From Alphaproteobacteria bacterium (GTDB lineage Bacteria > Pseudomonadota > Alphaproteobacteria > Rhodobacterales > Rhodobacteraceae), in contig RFIR01000154.1 in the NCBI GenBank assembly GCA_003695135.1, positions 1 to 8,908 on the forward strand: 8,908 nt of DNA, read 5' to 3'. Position 1 is the first letter of the stretch. Every line of letters starts with the position of its first letter. Both the position numbers and the translations under genes were made by a program. Positions 1 through 6,020 of the stretch are shown here, piece by piece. The notes below the pieces were generated by a model. It ran no database searches. It was not told where the DNA came from and saw nothing but the letters and a program-made list of their open reading frames with translations.

Positions 1-51
1 AACCGGGACATGGCGAGCCTGAGCTGGCTGCGCGTGGGCGTGCCGGCCTAG
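1..51 (+). pseudogene. murB: N-terminal fragment of MurB ending at an in-frame TAG
   Basis: In the same frame as the murB body, bases 1-48 encode a peptide ending LSWLRVGVPA, followed by TAG at 49-51 and then LLFQPADTEDL. This matches the conserved MurB N-terminal region, usually of the form (S/T)W(F/L)R(V/T)GGPA-(E/D)-x-LF-P-D, so homology continues without a shift across the stop. The stop sits where Glu or Asp is normal, one base change from GAG. The second Gly of the GGPA motif is also replaced by Val (GTG at 40-42). The true start lies left of the window. Whether this is a real nonsense mutation, a sequencing error near a contig edge or a suppressed stop cannot be decided here. Confidence 0.75.
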
Positions 52-114
52 CTTCTGTTCCAGCCCGCCGATACCGAGGATCTGGCCGGTTTCCTGCGCG
101 AGCTGCCGCCGGAG

Positions 115-894
115 GTGCCGGTGATGCCGGTCGGCGTCTGCTCCAATCTCATCATCCGCGATGGCGGGCTGCCCGGGGTGGTGATCCGGCTTGGCCGCGC
201 CTTCGGCGGCATCGCGATCGAGGGCGGGGGCCGGGTGCGCGCCGGGGCCGCGGCGCTCCATGCCCGCGTGGCGCAGGCGGCGGCCGGGGCCGGCATCGAC
301 CTTGCCTTCCTGCGCACCATTCCCGGCAGCATCGGCGGGGCAGTGCGGATGAATGCCGGCTGCTACGGGACCTATGTGGCGGATGTCTTCGTCGAGGCGT
401 CGGCGGTCACGCGCGCCGGCGAGCTGATCCGCCTCGGCCCCGAGGACATGGGCTTTGCCTACCGCGCCACCGCCCTGCCGGAGGGCATCGTGCTGACCGA
501 GGCGGTGCTGCGCGGACCCTTCGGCGCCCCCGATGGCATCCGCGCGAAGATGGAGGCCGCGCTCGCCCGGCGTGCCGAGACCCAGCCGGTGGAGGCGCGC
601 TCCTGCGGCTCGACCTTCCGAAACCCGGCCGGATTCTCCTCCACCGGGCGCGCCGATGACGTGCATGACCTCAAGGCCTGGAAGCTGATCGAGGATGCGG
701 GTTGCCGCGGTCTGCGCCGCGGCGGGGCGCAGATCAGCGACAAGCATGCCAACTTTCTGGTAAATGCCGGCGGCGCCACCGCCGCCGATCTTGAGGATCT
801 GGGCGAGGAAGTGCGCGAAAGGGTCTTCAAAAAAACCGGCATTCGGCTAGAATGGGAAATCATGCGCGTGGGCCGCAGGTCTCCGCGCCGATAA
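115..894 (+). CDS. murB: UDP-N-acetylenolpyruvoylglucosamine reductase MurB, main body (5' end interrupted)
   Basis: MurB is the cytoplasmic FAD enzyme that uses NADPH to reduce UDP-GlcNAc-enolpyruvate to UDP-MurNAc, the second committed step of peptidoglycan precursor synthesis. Visible motifs are the FAD-binding GVCSNLIIRDGG (the third residue, Cys, is usually Gly), IPGSIGGAVRMNAG, the Tyr-Arg of GFAYRAT (Arg codon at 463; E. coli Arg159), GSTFRNP with the catalytic Ser codon at 610 (E. coli Ser229), and LEWEI near the C-terminus with the catalytic Glu codon at 856 (E. coli Glu325). The open stretch from 115 gives 259 residues against about 300 for the family. The missing part is the N-terminal piece left of the TAG at 49-51 plus the segment just after it. 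GTG 115 is nominal; ATG 124 is better placed behind GGAGG at 111-115. Product identity is certain; whether an active enzyme is made is not. ddl follows after 80 bases, the order usual in Rhodobacterales. Confidence 0.9.
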   Translation: MPVMPVGVCSNLIIRDGGLPGVVIRLGRAFGGIAIEGGGRVRAGAAALHARVAQAAAGAGIDLAFLRTIPGSIGGAVRMNAGCYGTYVADVFVEASAVTRAGELIRLGPEDMGFAYRATALPEGIVLTEAVLRGPFGAPDGIRAKMEAALARRAETQPVEARSCGSTFRNPAGFSSTGRADDVHDLKAWKLIEDAGCRGLRRGGAQISDKHANFLVNAGGATAADLEDLGEEVRERVFKKTGIRLEWEIMRVGRRSPRR

Positions 895-974
895 CAACAT
901 TGGCGGCCGAACAGGTCGCGACCCCCGGCGGGCCGGAACGGAAGGACCGGTCCGGACGGCGGAACGAGGCGGGC

Positions 975-1889
975 ATGTCGAGCAGGACCCATGCCCGGAT
1001 CGCAGTGCTGAAGGGCGGCCCCTCGGCCGAACGCGAGGTGTCGCTGGTCTCCGGTCGCGCTTGCGCGGCGGCATTGCGGGCGGGCGGCTACGAGGCGATC
1101 GAGATCGATGCTGGCGAAAGCCTGGCCGAGGATCTGCACGCGACCCGGCCCGAGGCGGTGTTCAACGCGCTGCATGGCCGCTGGGGCGAGGATGGCTGCG
1201 TGCAGGGGCTGCTGGAATGGCTGCGCATTCCCTATACCCATTCCGGCGTGCTGGCCTCGGCACTCGCCATGGACAAGACCCGCTCCAAGGAGGTGTTCCG
1301 CGCCGCCGGGCTGCCCGTGGCCGAAAGCCGGCTCGCCCCGCGCGACGAGGTCTGCGCGCGCCATGTCCTGAAGCCTCCTTACGTGGTCAAGCCCAACAAT
1401 GAAGGCTCCTCGGTCGGCGTCTACATCGTGCATGAGGCCGCCAATGCCCCGCCGCAGCTTTCGGACGACATGCCCCAGACCGTGCTGGTCGAGGCCTATG
1501 TGCCGGGGCGCGAGCTGACCTGCACCGTGCTGGGCGAGCGGGCGCTGAGCGTCACCGACATCCGCACCGAGGGCTGGTACGACTACGATGCCAAGTATCG
1601 CGAGGGCGGCTCGCGCCATGTGATACCGGCCGAACTGCCCGGCCCGGTTTTCGATGCCTGCATGGAAATGGCGCTGACCGCCCATCGCGCGCTGGGCTGC
1701 CGGGGCATGAGCCGAACGGATTTCCGCTGGGACGAGGCGCGCGGGACCGACGGGCTGGTCATTCTCGAGACCAACACCCAGCCCGGGATGACACCAACCT
1801 CGCTGGCCCCCGAACAGGCCGCCCATTGCGGCATCGGCTTCGAGGCGCTCTGCGCCTGGCTGATCGAGGATGCCTCATGCGGGCGCTGA
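975..1889 (+). CDS. ddl: D-alanine--D-alanine ligase
   Basis: This cytoplasmic ATP-grasp enzyme joins two D-alanines for addition to the peptidoglycan stem peptide by MurF. The protein has 304 residues, the normal size. The N-terminal GGPSAEREVS carries Glu19 (E. coli DdlB Glu15, which binds the first D-Ala). HGRWGEDG lies at 67-74, the ATP-binding VVKPNNEGSSVGV around Lys139, the omega-loop Tyr region YDYDAKY at 202-208, and the metal-binding and D-Ala-binding ETNTQPGMTPTS at 265-276. ATG 975 is chosen because the family begins a few residues before IAVLKGG and GAGG at 966-969 is well spaced. The frame stays open upstream to an ATG at 852 inside murB, but that extension has no family counterpart. 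The 3' end overlaps ftsQ by 13 bases, which suggests coupled translation. The 80 bases between murB and ddl hold no gene. Confidence 0.97.
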   Translation: MSSRTHARIAVLKGGPSAEREVSLVSGRACAAALRAGGYEAIEIDAGESLAEDLHATRPEAVFNALHGRWGEDGCVQGLLEWLRIPYTHSGVLASALAMDKTRSKEVFRAAGLPVAESRLAPRDEVCARHVLKPPYVVKPNNEGSSVGVYIVHEAANAPPQLSDDMPQTVLVEAYVPGRELTCTVLGERALSVTDIRTEGWYDYDAKYREGGSRHVIPAELPGPVFDACMEMALTAHRALGCRGMSRTDFRWDEARGTDGLVILETNTQPGMTPTSLAPEQAAHCGIGFEALCAWLIEDASCGR

Positions 1890-2758
1890 TCCCGCTGCGC
1901 CGCCGGCGCGATCCGGCGCCCTCGCGGCTGCGCTACCGGCTCGCCCGGCTGTGGCTGCGACCCTGGCTGCGCAGCGCCGTCACCCTGTGGCTGCCGGTGG
2001 CGGTGATCGGCGTCTCCGGCTGGGCGGTGCTGTCGCAACCGCTGATGATGGGCCGGATGCGCCAGGCCTTCGACGACATCCGCGCGAGCATTCTCGCCCA
2101 GCCCGAGCTGATGCTGCAGGGCCTCGCCATCACCGGCGGCTCGCAGGCGCTGCACCCGCGCATCGCCGAGGCGGTCGGCGTCGGCTTTCCCGTCTCCTCG
2201 CTCGCCCTCGATCTCGACGCGGTGCGCGCGCGCATCGAGGCGATCAGCGCGGTCGCCGAGGCGCGGGTCTCCGTCGGCCCGGACCGCAGGCTTGTCATCT
2301 CCATCCGCGAACGTGAACCGGCGGCGATCCTGCGCCGGGGCGGGACGCTCTATCTGGTCGATCGTGACGGCGTGCTGATCGCCCAGCTCGCCCAACGCGC
2401 CGCCCGACCCGAACTGCCGGTGCTGGCCGGCGAGGGGGCGGAGGATCACGTCCGCGAGGCGCTGCGCATCGTCCAGGTGGCCCGTCCGATCGCCGGGCGG
2501 CTGCGCGGTCTGGTGCGGGTGGGCGCGCGGCGCTGGGACCTCGTGCTCAATCGCGATCAGCGCATCCAGCTGCCCGAGGACGATCCGGTCCTCGCCCTGC
2601 GCCGGGTGCTGGCATTCAACGAGGCCGAGCACCTGCTCGACCGTGACATCCGCCGCATCGACATGCGCGACCGTACCCGGCCGGTGCTGCAGCTGGGGCC
2701 GGACGCGCTGCGCGCGCTCAGGCCGGCCGAGCCGGCGCCGGAAGGGGAGGAGACATGA
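1877..2758 (+). CDS. ftsQ: Cell division protein FtsQ
   Basis: FtsQ is a bitopic inner-membrane protein that links the cytoplasmic FtsA/FtsZ ring with periplasmic septal synthesis through FtsB/FtsL. The 293-residue product has an Arg-rich cytoplasmic tail (residues 1-33), one hydrophobic membrane segment at about 34-52, a POTRA-like domain at about 82-148 and a beta domain after it. The POTRA region starts near GLAITGG and ends in the typical ISIREREPAAIL at 141-151, followed by TLYLVDRDGVLI. FtsQ is poorly conserved, so the call rests on architecture, this motif and the position between ddl and ftsA. The start ATG 1877 lies inside the ddl 3' end with GAGGA at 1866-1870. An in-frame ATG at 1826 would add 17 residues and overlap ddl more; it is less likely. 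The stop overlaps the ftsA start as ATGA. Confidence 0.93.
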   Translation: MRALIPLRRRRDPAPSRLRYRLARLWLRPWLRSAVTLWLPVAVIGVSGWAVLSQPLMMGRMRQAFDDIRASILAQPELMLQGLAITGGSQALHPRIAEAVGVGFPVSSLALDLDAVRARIEAISAVAEARVSVGPDRRLVISIREREPAAILRRGGTLYLVDRDGVLIAQLAQRAARPELPVLAGEGAEDHVREALRIVQVARPIAGRLRGLVRVGARRWDLVLNRDQRIQLPEDDPVLALRRVLAFNEAEHLLDRDIRRIDMRDRTRPVLQLGPDALRALRPAEPAPEGEET

Positions 2759-4092
2759 GCGCCCGAATCTTCGACACCCAGCGCTTCATGCGCGACCGGC
2801 TGCGCGCCGCGCTGCGTCGGGGCACGCTGGGGGTTCTCGATATCGGCTCGGCCAAGATCTCCTGTCTGGTTCTCAGGATCGACCCCGAACGGCTGGATGC
2901 GGTCCGCCCCGCCGGGCGCAGCGCCCAGGCCGGGCTGGATGCGGTGCGCGTGATCGGCTTTGCCAATACCCAGTCGCGCGGCGTGCGCATGGGCGAGATC
3001 GACGCGATCGATGAGGCCGAGCGCGGCGTGCGCACGGTGCTCTCGCGCGCCCAGAAACATGCCGGCGAGCGCATCGACCAGGTCGCGGTGGCGATCTCGG
3101 GCGGGGCGCCGCGCTCCTATGGCGTGTCGGGTGCTGCACCGGTCGCGCAGGGCGAGGTGACGGCGCAGGATATCGGCGCGGCGCTGGTCAGCTGCATCCT
3201 GCCCGATTTCGGTCCGGGCCGTGACGTCATCCACGCCCAGCCGGTCAACTTCACCCTCGACCACCGCACCGGGCTTTCGGACCCGCGCGGACAGGTCGGG
3301 GCGCGGTTGTCGGTCGACATGCACATGCTGACCGCGGCCCATGCCGCGATCCGCAACCTCGCCTTCGTCATCCGCCGCTGCGATCTGGAGCTTGCAGGCG
3401 TGGCCACCGCCGCCTATGCCGCCGGGCTGTCGGCGCTGGTCGAGGACGAGATGGAGCTTGGTGCGGCCTGCGTCGATCTCGGCGCCGAGACCACCTCGGT
3501 CTCGGTCTTCCTCAAGCGCCACATGATCTTTGCCGATGTGCTGCGACTGGGCGCGGCCCATGTCACCCAGGACATCGCCCATGCCTTTGCCGCGCCGCTG
3601 GAGGATGCCGAGCGGGTCAAGACCAAGCATGGCGAGGTGCAGGCCACGGGCCGCGACGACCGCGAGATGATCGAGCTGCGCCGGATCGGGTCGGAGCGCG
3701 ATTTCGAGCGCCGCATGATCACCCGCACCGAGCTGATCGGAGTCATCCGCCCGCGCATGGAGGAGATTCTGGAGGATGTGCGGCTGCGGCTCGACGCGGC
3801 CGGCTTCGACTGCCTGCCCGGCCAGCGCGTGGTGCTGACCGGCGGCGGCAGCCAGCTGCCGGGGCTGGAGGATCTGGCCACCCGCATCCTCGGCCGCCCG
3901 GTGCGCATCGGCCGGCCTCTGCGCATCCAGGGCCTGCCCCAGGCCGCCACAGCGGCGCAGTTTTCGGCCCTGGTCGGGCTTGCCGCCCATGCGGTGCGCC
4001 CCCAGGACGAATGCTGGGATTTCGAGCTGCCCGGCCGCTATGGCCCGCAGGGGCTGCGCCGGGCGCTGCGCTGGTTCCGCGAGAACTGGTGA
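2755..4092 (+). CDS. ftsA: Cell division protein FtsA
   Basis: FtsA is an actin-like ATPase that tethers FtsZ filaments to the inner membrane and recruits later division proteins. The 445-residue product shows the phosphate-1 motif GVLDIGSAKISCLV (Asp29), the SHS2 (1C) domain region with TQSRGVRMGEI and ISGGAPRSYGV, the phosphate-2 motif CVDLGAETTSVSVF (Asp241) and the adenosine motif VVLTGGGSQLPGL (Gly363-365). It ends in an amphipathic basic and aromatic stretch, LRRALRWFRENW, which fits the FtsA membrane-targeting helix. Length is slightly above E. coli FtsA (420) and normal for alphaproteobacteria. The start ATG 2755 shares ATGA with the ftsQ stop and follows GGAGGAG at about 2746-2752, so it is probably translated by coupling. 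Nothing looks broken. Confidence 0.97.
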   Translation: MSARIFDTQRFMRDRLRAALRRGTLGVLDIGSAKISCLVLRIDPERLDAVRPAGRSAQAGLDAVRVIGFANTQSRGVRMGEIDAIDEAERGVRTVLSRAQKHAGERIDQVAVAISGGAPRSYGVSGAAPVAQGEVTAQDIGAALVSCILPDFGPGRDVIHAQPVNFTLDHRTGLSDPRGQVGARLSVDMHMLTAAHAAIRNLAFVIRRCDLELAGVATAAYAAGLSALVEDEMELGAACVDLGAETTSVSVFLKRHMIFADVLRLGAAHVTQDIAHAFAAPLEDAERVKTKHGEVQATGRDDREMIELRRIGSERDFERRMITRTELIGVIRPRMEEILEDVRLRLDAAGFDCLPGQRVVLTGGGSQLPGLEDLATRILGRPVRIGRPLRIQGLPQAATAAQFSALVGLAAHAVRPQDECWDFELPGRYGPQGLRRALRWFRENW

Positions 4093-4117
4093 AGGCCGGG
4101 CCGGGACGAATTCTTTC

Positions 4118-4146
4118 GTGACCGGGGCGGCAACTTGCGGTATCCT
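4118..4146 (+). promoter_or_regulatory. Weak candidate sigma70-type promoter upstream of ftsZ
   Basis: GTGACC (4118-4123) and TATCCT (4141-4146) are separated by 17 bases, and each matches the sigma70 consensus at 4 of 6 positions. It lies in the only sizeable gap inside the ftsQAZ block, where a separate ftsZ promoter would be expected. No CtrA box (TTAA-N7-TTAA) is present in the 171-base leader. The match is modest for a GC-rich genome, so this is only a candidate. Confidence 0.28.
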
Positions 4147-4149
4147 CCC

Positions 4150-4193
4150 GAATCACCGCGGGGAGAGCGAAATATCGCCGCCCGGGAAGATTC
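4150..4193. promoter_or_regulatory. Two GANTC (CcrM-type methylation) sites in the ftsZ leader
   Basis: GAATC at 4150-4154 and GATTC at 4189-4193 lie 39 bases apart between ftsA and ftsZ. The first sits where transcription would begin if the candidate promoter at 4118-4146 is used. GANTC is the target of the cell-cycle DNA methyltransferase CcrM of alphaproteobacteria, and in Caulobacter methylation of the ftsZ promoter region is known to stimulate its transcription. The sites are directly visible; their role here is inferred. Confidence 0.4.
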
Positions 4194-4207
4194 GTCGAAA
4201 AGACGAG
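4191..4207 (+). other. Hairpin in the ftsZ 5' leader
   Basis: TTCGTC (4191-4196), loop GAAAA and GACGAG (4202-4207) can form a 6-bp stem with one G-U pair. It lies about 57 bases before the ftsZ start. A second small stem, ACGAA-TTCT-TTCGT, lies at 4106-4119. Neither is followed by a T-run, so they are not terminators. They could shape leader stability, but no function can be assigned. Confidence 0.3.
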
Positions 4208-4263
4208 CGAGCAGAAAAAAGCCGCACGCAGCGCGGTTGAGCAGGAATACAGGCGGACAGCGA

Positions 4264-5769
4264 ATGACCCTCAATCTCAGAATGCCCGAGGAGCGCGACC
4301 TGCGCCCCCATATCACCGTGTTTGGCGTCGGCGGCGCCGGTGGCAATGCGGTCAACAACATGATCGAGAAGCGCCTGGAGGGCGTGGAGTTCGTGGTGGC
4401 CAATACCGACAGCCAGGCGCTGGCCCAGACCCTGGCCACCCGTTCGATCCAGCTCGGTGTCGAGGTCACCCAGGGGCTGGGGGCGGGCGCCAAGCCCGAT
4501 ATCGGCTCGGCCGCGGCGATGGAGAGCATCGAGGCGATCGTCGATCATCTCGCCGGCAGCCACATGTGCTTCATCACCGCCGGCATGGGCGGCGGCACCG
4601 GCACCGGCGCGGCCCCGATCATCGCCAAGACCGCGCGCGAGATGGGCATCCTGACCGTCGGCGTGGTGACCAAGCCGTTCTCCTTCGAGGGCACCATGCG
4701 CATGCGCATCGCCGAGGAAGGAATCGCCGAGCTGCAGACCGTGGTCGACACGCTGATCATCATCCCCAACCAGAACCTGTTCCGCATCGCCAATGAACGC
4801 ACCACCTTCACCGAGGCGTTCATGATGGCCGACGACGTGCTGTTCCAGGGCGTGAAGGGGGTGACCGACCTGATGGTGCGCCCGGGCATCATCAATCTCG
4901 ATTTCGCCGATGTCCGTTCGGTGATGGACGAGATGGGCAAGGCGATGATGGGCACCGGCGAAGGCTCGGGCGAGGAGCGCGCCATCGAGGCGGCCGAGAA
5001 GGCCATCGCCAACCCGCTGCTGGACGAGGTCAGCCTCAAGGGCGCGCGCGGCGTGCTGATCAACGTCACCGGCGGGCCGGATCTGACCCTGTTCGAGCTC
5101 GACGAGGCTGCCAACCGCATCCGCTCCGAGGTCGATCCCGACGCCAACATCATCGTCGGCTCGACGCTCGATCCCGAGATGGAGGGCATGATGCGCGTCT
5201 CGGTGGTGGCAACCGGCATGGAGGCGGAGGCCAGCCTTGCCCGGCCGCAGGCTGCCGCATCGGCCGGGACCGTGCCCCCCGAACAGGTCGATGCCGCTGT
5301 CGAGGCAGAGGCCGAGGCCGAGCCGGAGTCCGAAACCGAAACCGAAACGCATGTCTCGGCGGCCGAGGCGGCAATCAAGGCCTTCATCCCGCCGCGCGAT
5401 CCGCTCAAGGACGAGCCGCAGCGCCCGGCGGCCAGTGCCGCGCCGGCGCCGGGCCCCGATCCGCGCACCGAGCTCGCCCGGCGCGCCGGCGAACCCTCGC
5501 CGGAAATCCTCCGCCGGCTGCAGGCGGCGGTCAACAAGGTTCCCGATCAGCCCGGCAAGCCTGCCGCGGATGCATCGGCGCAGACCGTATCGGAGGATGA
5601 CGGCCGCGGCACGCTGAACCGTCTCATCCACCGCATGACCGGACAGAGCCATCATCGCGACGCGCCCGAGCGCCAGCCCCCGACCCTGCGCGGCCAGCCG
5701 CGCAAGGGCGAGGAGGATGAACAGGCGCGCATCGAGATACCCGCCTTCCTGCGCCGTCAGGCCAACTGA
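4264..5769 (+). CDS. ftsZ: Cell division GTPase FtsZ
   Basis: FtsZ is the tubulin homologue that polymerises into the cytoplasmic Z ring. The product has 501 residues. The globular GTPase and polymerisation core covers about 15-320, with VFGVGGAGGNAV, the tubulin signature GGGTGTG at 109-115 and the catalytic T7 loop NLDFADV (Asn211, Asp213, Asp216). It is followed by a long linker (about 320-485) that is Ala, Pro and Glu rich, and then the conserved C-terminal peptide RIEIPAFLRRQ that binds FtsA and other partners. The long linker explains the excess over E. coli FtsZ (383) and is typical of alphaproteobacteria. ATG 4264 is chosen because MTLNL is the usual start and AGGCGGA at 4251-4257 gives a modest ribosome binding site. 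The frame is open upstream to 4135, but that basic extension is unlike any FtsZ. A terminator follows directly. Confidence 0.98.
   Translation: MTLNLRMPEERDLRPHITVFGVGGAGGNAVNNMIEKRLEGVEFVVANTDSQALAQTLATRSIQLGVEVTQGLGAGAKPDIGSAAAMESIEAIVDHLAGSHMCFITAGMGGGTGTGAAPIIAKTAREMGILTVGVVTKPFSFEGTMRMRIAEEGIAELQTVVDTLIIIPNQNLFRIANERTTFTEAFMMADDVLFQGVKGVTDLMVRPGIINLDFADVRSVMDEMGKAMMGTGEGSGEERAIEAAEKAIANPLLDEVSLKGARGVLINVTGGPDLTLFELDEAANRIRSEVDPDANIIVGSTLDPEMEGMMRVSVVATGMEAEASLARPQAAASAGTVPPEQVDAAVEAEAEAEPESETETETHVSAAEAAIKAFIPPRDPLKDEPQRPAASAAPAPGPDPRTELARRAGEPSPEILRRLQAAVNKVPDQPGKPAADASAQTVSEDDGRGTLNRLIHRMTGQSHHRDAPERQPPTLRGQPRKGEEDEQARIEIPAFLRRQAN
5302..5349 (+). repeat. Acidic low-complexity hexamer repeat in the FtsZ linker
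   Basis: A run of degenerate 6-base units, first GAGGCN-like and then GAAACC-like, encodes alternating Glu with Ala, Ser or Thr in the disordered linker of FtsZ. The last units are near-identical copies of CCGAAA. Such tandem units can gain or lose copies by replication slippage without a frameshift, so the linker length may vary between strains. The repeat is seen directly; the variation is inferred. Confidence 0.6.
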
Positions 5770-5803
5770 CGGCGCAAGGGAGTTCCTCCCTGTCGACTGG
5801 CAA

Positions 5804-5834
5804 GGGCCGTTCCTGACCGGACGGCCCCTTTTTT
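5804..5834 (+). terminator. Intrinsic (Rho-independent) terminator after ftsZ
   Basis: GGGCCGTTC (5804-5812) pairs with GGACGGCCC (5819-5827), giving a 9-bp stem with one G-U pair and a 6-base loop, followed by one C and six T (5829-5834). It lies 34 bases after the ftsZ stop, the right place to end the dcw transcript and to separate it from lpxC. Two smaller perfect 5-bp stems flank it (5777-5791 and 5835-5850). Confidence 0.85.
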
Positions 5835-5875
5835 CGGCGGAATGTCGCCGGTCGTCGGCAAGGTTCCGCTCATTC

Positions 5876-5968
5876 TTGAATTGTGCGGCGCGGTTCTTCA
5901 AATCAGGAAGCAAGATCAACGCTCTAGACGAACGGTTTGTTGCAGAGCGTCACAAAGATTGAATTGTG
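5876..5968. repeat. Ten-base direct repeat TTGAATTGTG, two copies upstream of lpxC
   Basis: TTGAATTGTG occurs exactly at 5876-5885 and again at 5959-5968, 83 bases apart (about eight helical turns). The second copy overlaps the -35 part of the candidate lpxC promoter. It also completes a short dyad: CACAA (5951-5955), 8 bases, TTGTG (5964-5968). AT-rich decamers are rare by chance in DNA this GC-rich. This could be a pair of operator sites, but the binding protein is unknown and coincidence is possible. Confidence 0.4.
5919..5950. repeat. Inverted repeat upstream of the lpxC promoter
   Basis: ACGCTCT (5919-5925) and AGAGCGT (5944-5950) are exact reverse complements separated by 18 bases. The element ends 14 bases before the candidate -35 of lpxC. 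No T-run follows, so it is not a terminator. It may be a protein-binding site, or an RNA hairpin if transcription starts further upstream. Confidence 0.35.
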
Positions 5969-5991
5969 GCGACTTTCGGCCGGCGTAGAAT
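5964..5991 (+). promoter_or_regulatory. Candidate lpxC promoter
   Basis: TTGTGG (5964-5969) and TAGAAT (5986-5991) are separated by 16 bases. The -10 matches TATAAT at 5 of 6 positions and the -35 keeps the TTG. Because a strong terminator ends the ftsZ transcript, lpxC needs its own promoter in this gap. Transcription would start near 5998, giving a leader of about 37 bases that holds a hairpin and the ribosome binding site. An alternative pair, TTGTTG (5937-5942) and TTGAAT (5959-5964), also has a 16-base spacer. Confidence 0.42.
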
Positions 5992-6004
5992 GAATGCACA
6001 TCAA

Positions 6005-6020
6005 CCCGGAAAAATCCGGG
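6005..6020 (+). promoter_or_regulatory. Leader hairpin just upstream of the lpxC ribosome binding site
   Basis: CCCGGA (6005-6010), loop AAAA and TCCGGG (6015-6020) form a perfect 6-bp stem with a tetraloop. The purine-rich ribosome binding site GGGGGA (6025-6030) starts four bases later and ATG 6035 follows. The hairpin could stabilise the 5' end of the mRNA or influence ribosome loading. It has no T-run, so it is not a terminator. Confidence 0.4.

Noticed and set aside
49..51. Reassignment of TAG to an amino acid in this organism
   Set aside because: A single occurrence in about 8.9 kb of coding DNA, with no other in-frame TAG in any gene here; a point change or error is simpler.
944..953. 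Perfect palindrome GGACCGGTCC in the murB-ddl gap
   Set aside because: Only 10 bases, GC-rich, with no promoter or T-run nearby; likely chance.
852..974. Upstream start for ddl at ATG 852
   Set aside because: Adds 41 residues with no Ddl counterpart and overlaps the murB end; ATG 975 has a ribosome binding site and fits the family start.
459..1826. Open frame of 455 codons on the - strand opposite murB and ddl
   Set aside because: It crosses two unrelated genes and has shadow-type composition.
2557..3990. Open frame of 477 codons on the - strand opposite ftsA
   Set aside because: Low-complexity shadow of a clear FtsA gene, no family motifs and no plausible translation signals.
4135..4263. 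N-terminal extension of FtsZ from TTG 4135
   Set aside because: Strongly basic 43-residue stretch unlike any FtsZ, with no ribosome binding site; MTLNL at 4264 is the family start.
4153..5919. Open frame of 588 codons on the - strand opposite ftsZ
   Set aside because: It mirrors ftsZ codons, is His, Asp, Gly and Arg rich without any recognisable domain, and extends through the terminator. Long antisense frames are expected at this GC content.
5717..5962. Small + strand frame of 81 codons across the ftsZ end and gap
   Set aside because: Runs through the ftsZ 3' end and the terminator hairpin and has no recognisable feature.
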